From positions 186,001 through 250,000 of the forward strand of contig NZ_JAIQZJ010000007.1 of NCBI RefSeq assembly GCF_020073815.1: a stretch of DNA of 64,000 bases, read 5' to 3'. The DNA comes from Nocardioides mangrovi. GTDB taxonomy: Bacteria; Actinomycetota; Actinomycetes; Propionibacteriales; Nocardioidaceae. The position numbers and the translations under genes were made by a program. This document shows positions 32,397-40,415 of the stretch, piece after piece; position 1 is the stretch's first letter; each line of letters begins with the position of its first letter. The notes under the pieces are model-generated. The model searched no databases, was not told the DNA's origin, and was given only the letters and a program-made list of their open reading frames with translations.

Positions 32397-32771
32397 ATGC
32401 CCGATCGCCCGCTCCGTCTGGCCATCGCCAGCCCGGACGAGGTGCTCGCGCTGGCCCAGCTGCACCCCGACGGCACGGTCGAGTGGGTCACCGTCCACGA
32501 CGACGTCGAGCACCTGCTCGCGCTCGTCGAGTCCGCCGTCGCCTCCGCGGGCGTCCCGCAGGCCGACGCCCCCGGGCTGACCGAGCGCGAGACCCAGATC
32601 CTCGACTGGATCGCCCAGGGCCTGAGCAACCGCGAGATCGCCGAGCGCGCCTACGTCAGCATCAACTCGGTGAAGACCTACATCCGTTCGGCCTACCGCA
32701 AGATCGGCGCCAAGAGCCGCAGCCAGGCGGTCGCCTGGGCGGTACGCCGGGGGTACGGCGCCGGCGAGTGA
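32397..32771 (+). CDS. LuxR-type DNA-binding response protein
   Basis: A 124-aa protein with a LuxR/NarL helix-turn-helix in its second half: GLTERETQILDWIAQGLSN, then REIAERAYVSINSVKTYIRS (about residues 60-98) and AYRKIGAKSRSQAV. The first half, about 55 residues, is too short for a normal receiver domain and lacks the phosphorylated aspartate pattern, so it is a truncated or single-domain regulator. CAGGAT lies six bases before the ATG. Its target is unknown. Confidence 0.8.
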   Translation: MPDRPLRLAIASPDEVLALAQLHPDGTVEWVTVHDDVEHLLALVESAVASAGVPQADAPGLTERETQILDWIAQGLSNREIAERAYVSINSVKTYIRSAYRKIGAKSRSQAVAWAVRRGYGAGE

Positions 32772-32775
32772 CGGC

Positions 32776-33195
32776 TCACGCGGGCGTGTGCACCGTGACC
32801 ATCGTGTAGTCCTTCTGCGGACCCCGTGCGGTCCAGGTGACCGTCCACCGGTCGACCGGGTCGCCCTCGGTCTCGACCCGGCCGCGGTAGTGGTCGGGCG
32901 CGCAGGGATGGTCGACCTCGGCCCCGACCGACCACGGGTGGAAGAGCCGCCCGTCGGAGAAGCGGACCTCCCAGCCCGTGTCGCCGGCACCCGTGCGCAC
33001 GACGTGCAGGGTCCGGCTGACCGGGACCGACCGACCGGCCCAGGTCATGGTGCCCTCCTCGGACCAGCGCACCCGGTCGGGTGCCGCGAGGTCGAGCACG
33101 GCGCGGCCGACCACGTCACGACGCTCGCCGGCGAGCCGGTCCTCGACCACCCGCCTGAGGGTCCAGGCGCCGAGCAGAGCGGTCGGCTCGAGCAC
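32776..33195 (-). CDS. DUF6314 family protein
   Basis: A 139-aa protein of the DUF6314 type, with LLGAWTLRRVVEDR at the start, FSDGRLFHPWS and HPCAPDHYRGRV, then WTVTWTARGPQKDYT at the end. The fold is probably a lipocalin-like beta barrel; function is not established. GTG 33195 is the most plausible start and lies just downstream of the thioesterase stop, suggesting co-transcription. Confidence 0.6.
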   Translation of the reverse strand: MLEPTALLGAWTLRRVVEDRLAGERRDVVGRAVLDLAAPDRVRWSEEGTMTWAGRSVPVSRTLHVVRTGAGDTGWEVRFSDGRLFHPWSVGAEVDHPCAPDHYRGRVETEGDPVDRWTVTWTARGPQKDYTMVTVHTPA

Positions 33196-33209
33196 CGGTG
33201 GACCGTCCG

Positions 33210-33710
33210 TCAGCGCAGCTGCATGCTGCCCGACAGCGTGGGCTGCCAGGACTGCGCGGCGTCCTCGGCGATGCGCTTGTCGAGGGCGGCGGCGACGTCG
33301 TCGGGCCAGGGCGCGGTGCGCCGGGTCTCCATGAGGACGTGCAGGAAGATCTCCTCCATCACGTAGCTCACCCGCTGGTGGGTGTCGTCGAGGAGGTAGA
33401 CGATCGCGTGCGCCGCGCGCTCGGAGCGCCCGACCAGCACGGCGCGGACCGAGATCCGGTCGCCGGTGCGCAGCTCGGACAGGTAGGTCATGTGGTGCTC
33501 GGCGCTGAAGACCGCGTGCCCGGCGACGGTCGGCCAGTTCTGCGGGATCCCGACGCCGGCGAGCGACTCGTCCAGCCCCTCGCTGGCGATGCCGGCGTAG
33601 TGGCGGATGTTCAGGTGGCCGTTGATGTCCTCGAACGCGGCGGGCACGGCCTGGGCGGAGAACGCCGGCAGCTCGGAGAGCTCGTCGTACGACGGGTGGG
33701 AGGTGGTCAC
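33210..33710 (-). CDS. Hotdog thioesterase family protein
   Basis: A 166-aa hotdog protein. The start PAAFEDINGHLNIRHYAGIASEG has the 4-hydroxybenzoyl-CoA-thioesterase-like D/N-G-H-(L/M)-N-x-x-x-Y pattern, followed by VGIPQNWPTVAGHAVFSAEHHMTYL and a beta-strand-rich tail. Family members hydrolyse acyl-CoA thioesters. GTG 33710 is chosen since the longer frame would add an unlike N-terminus. The DUF6314 gene follows it. Confidence 0.75.
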   Translation of the reverse strand: MTTSHPSYDELSELPAFSAQAVPAAFEDINGHLNIRHYAGIASEGLDESLAGVGIPQNWPTVAGHAVFSAEHHMTYLSELRTGDRISVRAVLVGRSERAAHAIVYLLDDTHQRVSYVMEEIFLHVLMETRRTAPWPDDVAAALDKRIAEDAAQSWQPTLSGSMQLR

Positions 33711-33807
33711 GCGGTGACAGTACCCATCCGGCGACACGGGTCTCTCCTGCGGGGTCCGGAGGCCGGACGGCACTAGCGTGATCGGCAACATCCGCACCAG
33801 CAGCACC

Positions 33808-34929
33808 ATGAGTCAACCGCAGACCGAGCCGAGGGGAAGCCGCGTGGTCCGACGGGTCCGTTCCGGGCGCCCGGAGGACGCTGCGCGACCCCGCAGCCGC
33901 AGCCGCTGGGCGGGTCCGCCGCCGCTGCTCCTGCTCGCGACCGTGCTCGGCTTCGTGGTCGCGCCGCTGGTCGACCAGACCGCGTCGACCGCGCTCGCGC
34001 AGCCCGGTCCGGCGACCTCCTTCGTCTCCCCGCGCTCGGTCGAGCCGCGGATCGTGCGCGACCCCGCCGGGCCGCACGACGAGGACACGGGCACCGCCCG
34101 CGCCGGCGAGAGCGTCCGCGGTGCGAAGCCCGTGGAGCCGGCGCCGATCAAGGTCGGGGTCGCCAGCTACAACATGTTCCGCAAGATCTCCACGGCCGAG
34201 GCCGCCGAGGACGCCCGCCGGCTGACCTCGCGGCCCGGCGTGGACGTCGTCGGCTGGCAGGAGGCCGAGCGCTTCGGCGGTGCGCTCAAGGGCATCGCCG
34301 GGTGGCGCACCCAGACCTTCGCCTACGGCCAGGGCATCTCCGAGGTGGCCATCTCCTGGCGCACCGACCTCTTCCGGCTGGTCAAGGCCCGGCAGTACCA
34401 GGTGGCCAAGGGCGTGAGCTACCGCGAGGGCAGCTACCCCTTCGGCAACCGGCTGGTGGCGGTCGTGACCCTCGCCGAGCGGAGCACCGGCCGGATCCTC
34501 ACCGTGGTCAACACCCACCTGCCGCAGAAGATCGAGGACTTCGACGACCCCGGCCACTGGCTGCCGACCCTCAACGCCGGGCGGGCCCGCGAGCAGCTGG
34601 CCAAGGTGGCCGGCATCTGGCGCACGGCCGACCGGACCTCGCGCTGGGTCGCCGGCACCGGCGACTTCAACTTCGACGCGAGGAGCGACGAGCGCGCGCA
34701 GGTGTCCGGCGGTCCGCTGGCCCGGCTCGGCGGCCGCGCGGTGTCGTCGTACGAGGAGCTCGGCACGGACATCGGTCCCACGCACCCGCCGACCGGTCGC
34801 AACATCGACTACGTCTGGTCCGACAAGGCCGCCGTCGACGACGGGCGGATGCAGGTGCAGGCGCAGCGCGTGCTGAGCGGCTACCACAGTGACCACCGGC
34901 CGATGGTGGTCCAGCTGAAGCTCGACTGA
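33808..34929 (+). CDS. Exported endonuclease/exonuclease/phosphatase-family protein
   Basis: A 373-aa protein with a basic N-terminus and a hydrophobic segment (PPLLLLATVLGFVVAPLV, about 39-56) that acts as a signal anchor or signal peptide. The catalytic domain carries the EEP motifs: VGWQEAERF, VVNTHLP, GTGDFNF, TGRNIDYVW and SDHRPMVV. Such enzymes cleave phosphodiesters or phosphomonoesters of nucleic acids, lipids or small molecules. The exact activity is unknown. It is divergent from the thioesterase gene. Confidence 0.8.
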   Translation: MSQPQTEPRGSRVVRRVRSGRPEDAARPRSRSRWAGPPPLLLLATVLGFVVAPLVDQTASTALAQPGPATSFVSPRSVEPRIVRDPAGPHDEDTGTARAGESVRGAKPVEPAPIKVGVASYNMFRKISTAEAAEDARRLTSRPGVDVVGWQEAERFGGALKGIAGWRTQTFAYGQGISEVAISWRTDLFRLVKARQYQVAKGVSYREGSYPFGNRLVAVVTLAERSTGRILTVVNTHLPQKIEDFDDPGHWLPTLNAGRAREQLAKVAGIWRTADRTSRWVAGTGDFNFDARSDERAQVSGGPLARLGGRAVSSYEELGTDIGPTHPPTGRNIDYVWSDKAAVDDGRMQVQAQRVLSGYHSDHRPMVVQLKLD

Positions 34930-35003
34930 CTGGGCGGGCCGAGCGCGTCGCGACGGAGCTCCGCTCCGTGCCGCGCCGCGGCGGCGCCACGCTGCCGGCC
35001 GGG

Positions 35004-35762
35004 CTAGAGCTCGACGGACTCGCCCGGAGCGATCAGGAGAGCCTGGGCCGGCACGTCCTCCATCGCGGCGAGGAAGCGCTCGCCCGGGGTGACGAAGAGC
35101 CGGTCGTGGTTGGCCTTCGCCAGCCGGCGCAGGCCGCGCGGCCAGAAGGTCCCCCAGTGCACGGGTACGGCGACCTCCGCGCCCACCCGCCGCACCGCCT
35201 CGGCCCCGTCGACCGGGTCCATGTGGCCGTCGTCGAGGGTCGGGCCCCAGCCGCCGATCGGCACGAGCGCGAGGTCGACCGCCCCGACGGCGTACATGTC
35301 CTCGCGCAGCTCGGTGTCGCCGGGGAACCAGCAGGAGCGCCCGGCCGCGTCGATGCGGAAGCCGAGCGGCGGACCCTCGGCGCGTGACTGCGGCCCGCGG
35401 CTCCCGTCGTGGGTCGCGGCGAGCACGGTGATCCGCGCACCCGCGACGTCGTGGACCTCGCCGGGCGCGACCGGGACCACGCGGTCGGCGCCGAGCCCGC
35501 GCAGCAGGGACTCGCCGCCGCGCGGGACCAGGATCGGGACGTCGGCGCCGAAGAGCTGCAGCGACGGCAGGTGCAGGTGGTCGTGGTGGAGGTGCGAGAC
35601 GAGCACGACGTCGGCGTCGGCGGCCTCGGCCGGGGGAGGGGCGGTGTAGCGGTGCAGGTGGAAGAGGTGGTCGCCGAGCAGCGGGTCGAGCGCGACCCGG
35701 GTGCCGCCGACGGTCACCGTCGCGGCCGCGTGGCCCCACCAGGTGAGGGCCAGGTCGGTCAT
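35004..35762 (-). CDS. UlaG-like metallo-beta-lactamase hydrolase
   Basis: A 252-aa protein of the metallo-beta-lactamase fold, with WGHAAATVTVGG near the start, the metal-binding SHLHHDHLH (HxHxDH) at about residues 56-64, FPGDTEL and PVHWGTFWP. The pattern is that of UlaG/RNaseZ-like hydrolases acting on small phosphate- or lactone-containing compounds. ATG 35762 overlaps the stop of the HxlR gene, so it is coupled to this regulator. Confidence 0.8.
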   Translation of the reverse strand: MTDLALTWWGHAAATVTVGGTRVALDPLLGDHLFHLHRYTAPPPAEAADADVVLVSHLHHDHLHLPSLQLFGADVPILVPRGGESLLRGLGADRVVPVAPGEVHDVAGARITVLAATHDGSRGPQSRAEGPPLGFRIDAAGRSCWFPGDTELREDMYAVGAVDLALVPIGGWGPTLDDGHMDPVDGAEAVRRVGAEVAVPVHWGTFWPRGLRRLAKANHDRLFVTPGERFLAAMEDVPAQALLIAPGESVEL

Positions 35763-36094
35763 CTGGTGGCCCGGTCGTAGGCCCAGCGCACCAGCGGGGC
35801 GAGCAGGTCGTGTGCCTCCCGCCCGGGCTCGGTGAGGGAGTACTCCACGTGCGGGGGTACGACGGGATGCGCGGTGCGCAGGACGAGCCCGTCGGCCTCG
35901 AGGGTCTGCAGCGTCTGGATCAGCATCTTCTCGCTGACGCCCGGGATCTCGCGCTTGAGCTCGCTCCACCGCATCGCCGGCCGGTCGGCCAGCGCGATGA
36001 GGACCAGCACGCCCCACTTGCTGGTCACGTGCTCGACCAGGGTCCGGGTCGCGGGGCAGACGCTGTCGAGCTGCAGGGTGCGCGCGGTGGCCAT
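35759..36094 (-). CDS. HxlR-type helix-turn-helix regulator
   Basis: A 111-aa HxlR protein. Cys at VCPATRTLVEHVTSKWGVLV and the helix-turn-helix WSELKREIPGVSEKMLIQTL, then LRTAHPVVPPHVEYSLTEPG, are characteristic. HxlR regulators respond to formaldehyde, oxidants or quinone-like stress. It is divergent from the NmrA-like gene, and two inverted repeats lie between them. Its stop overlaps the metallo-beta-lactamase start. Confidence 0.85.
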   Translation of the reverse strand: MATARTLQLDSVCPATRTLVEHVTSKWGVLVLIALADRPAMRWSELKREIPGVSEKMLIQTLQTLEADGLVLRTAHPVVPPHVEYSLTEPGREAHDLLAPLVRWAYDRATR

Positions 36095-36101
36095 GCGGCC
36101 A

Positions 36102-36141
36102 GGGTACTCACCTCCGGGTGAGTACCCCACTTTGAAGTGGG
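36102..36141. promoter_or_regulatory. Two inverted repeats in the HxlR/NmrA intergenic region
   Basis: The first has perfect 11-bp arms (GGGTACTCACC, 4-base spacer, GGTGAGTACCC; 36102-36127). The second has 7-bp arms CCCACTT-TG-AAGTGGG (36126-36141). Both lie between the HxlR gene and the divergent reductase, where the regulator would be expected to bind. The two sites touch, so they may work together. Confidence 0.65.
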
Positions 36142-36218
36142 TACCGCCGATCGGGAAGGTACGCCGCACCGGGGTCGTTCGGCTGGGCGAGAACCGATCA
36201 CATCCCTGGAGGAGAGTC

Positions 36219-37073
36219 ATGTCGTACGTCGTCACCGGAGCCACCGGACCCCTCGGCCGCGGGGTGGTGGAGTCCCTGCTCGAGTGCGGGATCGACCCCG
36301 CCGAGATCGTCGCGACCGGCCGCTCGGTCGAGAAGCTCGTCGACCTCGCCGAGCGCGGCGTACGCGCGGAGCGGCTCGACTTCGACGACGTGCCGGAGGC
36401 CGTCGACTGGCTCGGCGCGGACGACGTGCTGCTGCTGGTCTCCGGCAGCGAGGTCGGCCGGCGGGTGCCGCAGCACCAGGCGGTCGTCGACCTGGCCGTG
36501 CGCTCCGGCGTACGCCGACTCGTCTACACGAGCGCGCCCAAGGCCGACGACACCACGCTCGCCGTCGCCCCCGAGCACGCGGCCACCGAGGCCCTGATCC
36601 GGGCCAGCGGGCTGCCCTTCACCTTCCTGCGCAACGGCTGGTACACCGAGAACTACCTGCCGGCCTTCGAGCAGGCCAGGGCCGCGGGCGTGGTCGTCAC
36701 CAGCGCGGGCGACGGTCGGGTCGCGAGCGCGCCGCGGTCCGACTACGCCGAGGCGGCCGCGGTCGTGCTGAGCTCCGACGGCCACGAGGGCGCCGTCTAC
36801 GAGCTCTTCGGGGACGTCGCGTGGAGCTTCGCCGACCTAGCCGCGGTCTTCGCCGACGTGCTGGGCCGCGAGGTCGCTCTCCAGTCGCTGAGCGCCGAGG
36901 ACCACCGCGCGGCCCTGCTCGGTGCCGGCCTCGACGAGGGCACGGCCGGCTTCCTGGTCGCCCTCGACCAGAACATCGCCGACGGCCTGCTCGGCCTCAC
37001 GACCGGCGACCTCTCCGGGCTGCTCGGCCGCCCGACCGTGCCGCTGAAGGACACGGTCAGCTCCTGGGCGTGA
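36219..37073 (+). CDS. NmrA/QorB-like NAD(P)H-binding protein
   Basis: A 284-aa protein of the atypical SDR (NmrA/QOR2) type. The nucleotide-binding start is MSYVVTGATGPLGRGVVESL, and RNGWYTENYLPAF follows the NmrA pattern. Family members reduce quinones or bind NAD(P)H as redox sensors. ATG 36219 follows GGAGGAG. It is divergent from an HxlR regulator, an arrangement typical of quinone-responsive operons. Its 3' end overlaps the HemK-like gene by 17 bases. Confidence 0.8.
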   Translation: MSYVVTGATGPLGRGVVESLLECGIDPAEIVATGRSVEKLVDLAERGVRAERLDFDDVPEAVDWLGADDVLLLVSGSEVGRRVPQHQAVVDLAVRSGVRRLVYTSAPKADDTTLAVAPEHAATEALIRASGLPFTFLRNGWYTENYLPAFEQARAAGVVVTSAGDGRVASAPRSDYAEAAAVVLSSDGHEGAVYELFGDVAWSFADLAAVFADVLGREVALQSLSAEDHRAALLGAGLDEGTAGFLVALDQNIADGLLGLTTGDLSGLLGRPTVPLKDTVSSWA

Positions 37074-37827
37074 GGGTCCCGATGACGACCGTGCCGTCGA
37101 CGTCGTCGGCCGTGGTGATGGTGACCGCGAGGCCCGCCGCGGCGGCGTAGGCCCCGGCCACGCCGCCCTGGGCCCGGCTGGTCTCGAGCAGCACGCTGCC
37201 GCCCGGGACAAGCCACGCGGGCGCCTCCGCGAAGACCCGGCGCCCGATGTCGAGCCCGTCGGAGCCGCCGTCGAGCGCGACGCGGTGCTCGTGGTCGCGG
37301 GCCTCGGGCGGCATCAGCGCGATCGCGTCGGTCGGCACGTACGGCGCGTTCGCTGCGATCACCGCGATCCGGCCGCGGAGGGAGTCCGGCAGTGCGTCGT
37401 ACAGGTCGCCCTCGTGGACCCGCTCCGGCGGCAGGTTGCGGCGAGCGCAGGCGACCGCCGCCGGATCGAGGTCCGTGGCGTGCACCTCGGCCTCGGGCGT
37501 GGCGTAGCGCAGGAAGGCGCCGATCGCACCAGTACCGCAGCACAGGTCGACAGCCACGTCACCTGGCTGCAGCCGATCCCGCGCCTTGCGGGCCAGGAGG
37601 GTCGTACGCAGTCGGGGCACGAAGACGCCCGGCGCGACCGCGATCCGCAGCCCCAGGAACTCGGCGAACCCGACGACCTGCTCGAGCGGCTCACCGGCCA
37701 CCCGCCGCGCGATCATCGCGTCGAGCGTCGCCTCGTCCGGCGCCTCGCGCAGCAGCAGCTCCGCCTCCTCCTCGGCGAAGACGCACCCGGCGGCGCGCAG
37801 GGCCGGGACCAGCTCGTCGGGACGCAT
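37057..37827 (-). CDS. HemK/PrmC-like N5-glutamine methyltransferase
   Basis: A 256-aa methyltransferase. The SAM motif is DLCCGTGAIGAFL (about residues 90-102) and the catalytic NPPY-type motif appears as NAPYVP (about 155-160). An N-terminal helical part precedes it, as in PrmC. The normal target of PrmC is the GGQ glutamine of release factors, but this may be a paralogue of that enzyme. ATG 37827 is chosen over an upstream start lying in the next gene's promoter region. Confidence 0.75.
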   Translation of the reverse strand: MRPDELVPALRAAGCVFAEEEAELLLREAPDEATLDAMIARRVAGEPLEQVVGFAEFLGLRIAVAPGVFVPRLRTTLLARKARDRLQPGDVAVDLCCGTGAIGAFLRYATPEAEVHATDLDPAAVACARRNLPPERVHEGDLYDALPDSLRGRIAVIAANAPYVPTDAIALMPPEARDHEHRVALDGGSDGLDIGRRVFAEAPAWLVPGGSVLLETSRAQGGVAGAYAAAAGLAVTITTADDVDGTVVIGTLTPRS

Positions 37828-37843
37828 GGTCGATGATGCTCCC

Positions 37844-38200
37844 ATGCCGAGCGTGTCGACCCAGATCACCTGGATCGTCGTCGGGTACGCCGTCCTGGTC
37901 GCGCTCCTCGCGCTGATGACCGCCGTGCGCAAGCAGGAGCGGCCGGGGTGGCTCGACCAGCTCGCGTGGATGCTCGAGGCGCTGCTCGTCGTCCGCGCCC
38001 TGGCCGGCCTCGGCGCCTTCAGCGGCGACGGCCCGCCGTCGACCTCGACGTACGTCGGCTACCTGATCGCCTCGGTGTGCGTGCTGCCGATCGCGATGAA
38101 GTCGATCGAGGGGGACCGGGCCTCGTGGTCCGCCGGCGTCATCACGGTCGCGGCCGTCGCGGTCGGCGTGATCGCCGTCCGACTGGAGATGACCGCATGA
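37844..38200 (+). CDS. Small integral membrane protein, 118 aa
   Basis: A 118-aa protein with about four hydrophobic segments (ITWIVVGYAVLVALLALM at the start, then LEALLVVRALAGLGAF, YVGYLIASVCVLP and ITVAAVAVGVIAV). No recognised family. ATG 37844 is divergent from the HemK-like gene. Its stop overlaps the start of the next gene, so the two form a coupled pair of membrane proteins. Confidence 0.7.
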   Translation: MPSVSTQITWIVVGYAVLVALLALMTAVRKQERPGWLDQLAWMLEALLVVRALAGLGAFSGDGPPSTSTYVGYLIASVCVLPIAMKSIEGDRASWSAGVITVAAVAVGVIAVRLEMTA

Positions 38201-38613
38201 GCGACGCCACCTCGACGACCCCGCGGTCGGGGCCGCACCAGGTCCTGCTCGCCTTCTACGCGCTCTTCACCCTCGCGGCGGGGGCGCGGTCGCTGGTGCA
38301 GCTGACCACGCAGTACGACGAGGCGCCGGTCGCCTACTGGCTGTCCCTGGCGGCGGCGGTGACCTACGCGCTCGGTTGGTACGCCATCCGCGAGGCCTCG
38401 GTCGGCCGCACCGGCTTCGCCAGCGTGATGCTCTGGATCGAGCTCGGCGGCGTGCTCACCGTCGGCACCCTCTCGCTCGCCGTGCGGGAGTGGTTCCCCG
38501 ACGCGTCGGTGTGGTCGGACTACGGCATCGGCTACGGCTTCGTGCCGGCGGTCCTGCCGATCGCCGGCCTGATCTGGCTGCGCCGCCAGCAGCGCAGTCA
38601 CGCTGTCGGCTAG
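38197..38613 (+). CDS. Small integral membrane protein, 138 aa
   Basis: A 138-aa protein with four predicted membrane spans (VLLAFYALFTLAAGARSLV, YWLSLAAAVTYALGWYAI, FASVMLWIELGGVLTVGTLS and GFVPAVLPIAGLIWL). It is coupled to the preceding membrane protein by an ATGA overlap, so the two may form a complex. No family is recognised. Confidence 0.7.
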   Translation: MSDATSTTPRSGPHQVLLAFYALFTLAAGARSLVQLTTQYDEAPVAYWLSLAAAVTYALGWYAIREASVGRTGFASVMLWIELGGVLTVGTLSLAVREWFPDASVWSDYGIGYGFVPAVLPIAGLIWLRRQQRSHAVG

Positions 38614-38728
38614 CGCCGGGACCCGTCGGCTGGGAGTCGCTGGGAAGCCGCTTCAAGTGCGTCCCCAGTGGGCTGCAAGCGCCCCGGGACATCGTGAGGT
38701 CATCCCACCCACCACCGAGGAACCCACG

Positions 38729-39154
38729 ATGACCAGCCTGGACACCCTGATCGCCCTGGCCGTACCGGCCGCCCTCCTGATCGCGTACGCCGCCACTGCG
38801 ACCGCGTCCCCCCGCTCGCTGCGTCGGGAGGCGGCCCGCCGCGCCGACCGAGTCCATCGCCACCCGGCGCTCGCCACCCTCGGCGACGTCCAGCTCCGGC
38901 TCGACGCCGAGCTGCCCGCCGGGCACGCCGGCTTCGTGTTCGAGCGGGTCGCCACCCAGCGCATCGACGCCCGCACCCTCTGGGTGTTCCTCGACCGGTT
39001 CGGGGCCGAGGCGCTGGTGCTCACCCTCGCCGCCGGCCACGGGTACGCCGGGCTGCTCCGGATGCTGCGCGACGAGGCGACGTACGACGCTGCCGAGGCG
39101 CGCGTGCTCGCCGGGCTGAGCGAGCCGTGGCTGTTCGACCTCGCCACGATCTGA
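38729..39154 (+). CDS. Conserved hypothetical protein, 141 aa, N-terminal TM
   Basis: A protein with a hydrophobic start (LDTLIALAVPAALLIAYAA) followed by a basic region and a helical domain with FERVATQRIDARTLWVFLDRFG. The function is unknown. ATG 38729 follows CCGAGGAACCC. Its TGA overlaps the KstR-type operator of the flavin oxidoreductase gene. Confidence 0.6.
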   Translation: MTSLDTLIALAVPAALLIAYAATATASPRSLRREAARRADRVHRHPALATLGDVQLRLDAELPAGHAGFVFERVATQRIDARTLWVFLDRFGAEALVLTLAAGHGYAGLLRMLRDEATYDAAEARVLAGLSEPWLFDLATI

Positions 39155-39165
39155 AACGTGTTCTA
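39152..39165 (+). promoter_or_regulatory. KstR-type operator TGAAACGTGTTCTA
   Basis: TGAAACGTGTTCTA fits TnnAACnnGTTnnA. Its end runs into TAGATT (39164-39169), a -10 box seven bases before the ATG at 39177, so a repressor bound here would block a leaderless transcript. It lies over the stop of the preceding gene. Confidence 0.7.
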
Positions 39166-39176
39166 GATTTCGCAGC

Positions 39177-40352
39177 ATGTCCGCACCCGGTGTCTTCGAA
39201 CCCGCCCGCCTCGGCCCGGTCACGCTGCGCAACCGCACGGTGAAGGCCGCGACCTTCGAGGGGCGGGCGCCGCACGGCCAGGTGACCGACGAGCTCATCG
39301 ACTACCACCTCGCCGTGACCCGCGGCGGCGTCGGGCTGACCACCGTCGCCTACCTCGCCGTCGCGCCCGAGGGGCGCACCCACCGCGAGCAGATCGTGGT
39401 CGGGGAGGACACTCTCGCCGGGCTGGCGCGGATGGCCGACGCGATCCACGAGAGCGGCGCCGCGATCGCCGGCCAGGTCGGGCACGCCGGCCCGGTCGCC
39501 AACGGCCGCTCCAACGGCGTGCACGCCCTCGCGGCGTCGCGGATGCCCAGTCCGCTGTCGATGCAGATGATCCGGTCGGCATCGGAGGCGGACCTGACCC
39601 GGATCACCGCGGCGTACGTCGCCACCGCGAGAACGCTGGTCCGGGCCGGCTTCGACGTGCTCGAGCTGCACATGGCGCACAGCTACCTCATCTCCTCCTT
39701 CCTCGCGCCCGGCCTCAACCGCCGCAGGGACCGCTGGGGCGGGGCGCTGGAGCACCGGGCCCGCCTGGGCCGCCAGGTCGCCCGCGCCGTCCGCGACGAG
39801 GTCGGGTCCGAGGTCGCCGTGACGGCCAAGATCTCGGTCTCCGACGGCTTCAAGGGCGGCGTGAGCACCGACGAGAGCATCGAGTACGCGCGACTGCTCG
39901 AGGCCGACGGCTGCCTCGACGCCCTCCAGCTCAGCGGCGGCTCGTCGCTGATGAACCCGATGTACCTCTTCCGCGGCGAGGCGCCGGTCAAGGAGTTCGC
40001 CGCGTCGATGCCGCCGCTGGTGCGGTGGGGCATGAAGACCCCGATGGGCAAGGGCTTCCTCAAGGTCTACCCCTTCGAGGAGGCCTACTTCCGCGACAAG
40101 CAGCTCCGCTTCCGCGAGGCGCTGACGATGCCGCTCATGCAGCTCGGCGGCATCAACCGGCGCGACACCATGGACCAGGCGATGGCCGACGGCTTCGAGT
40201 TCGTCGCGATGGGCCGAGCCCTGCTTCGCGAGCCCGACCTGGTCAACCGCCTCCAGGCCGACGAGGCCGTCGCCGGCGTCTGCATCCACTGCAACCGCTG
40301 CATGCCCACCATCTACTCCGGCACCCGCTGCCCCGTCATCACCCCGGTGTAG
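39177..40352 (+). CDS. NADH:flavin oxidoreductase (OYE family) with Cys cluster
   Basis: A 391-aa FMN-dependent TIM-barrel protein of the old-yellow-enzyme/dienoyl-CoA-reductase class. ELHMAHSYLISSFLAPGLNR and RRDRWGG are the characteristic segments. The C-terminus has CIHCNRCMPTIYSGTRCP, a CxxCxxC...C set like the iron-sulfur region of 2,4-dienoyl-CoA reductase, but the FAD/NAD domain that follows in that enzyme is absent. A KstR-type operator overlaps its promoter. Reduction of an enone or dienoyl compound in steroid breakdown is plausible. Confidence 0.8.
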   Translation: MSAPGVFEPARLGPVTLRNRTVKAATFEGRAPHGQVTDELIDYHLAVTRGGVGLTTVAYLAVAPEGRTHREQIVVGEDTLAGLARMADAIHESGAAIAGQVGHAGPVANGRSNGVHALAASRMPSPLSMQMIRSASEADLTRITAAYVATARTLVRAGFDVLELHMAHSYLISSFLAPGLNRRRDRWGGALEHRARLGRQVARAVRDEVGSEVAVTAKISVSDGFKGGVSTDESIEYARLLEADGCLDALQLSGGSSLMNPMYLFRGEAPVKEFAASMPPLVRWGMKTPMGKGFLKVYPFEEAYFRDKQLRFREALTMPLMQLGGINRRDTMDQAMADGFEFVAMGRALLREPDLVNRLQADEAVAGVCIHCNRCMPTIYSGTRCPVITPV

Positions 40353-40389
40353 CGGTAGCCGTAACCCGGGCCCGGCCCTTCCCAGCCGA

Positions 40390-40408
40390 CTAGAACGTGT
40401 TCTAGATT
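40390..40408 (+). promoter_or_regulatory. KstR-type operator TAGAACGTGTTCTA with -10 box
   Basis: CTAGAACGTGTTCTAG (40390-40405) is a perfect 16-bp palindrome and contains TAGAACGTGTTCTA, an exact fit to TnnAACnnGTTnnA. It overlaps TAGATT (40403-40408), the -10 box seven bases before ATG 40416. Among the three sites this is the closest to the mycobacterial KstR consensus. Confidence 0.85.
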
Positions 40409-40415
40409 GCCCGGC

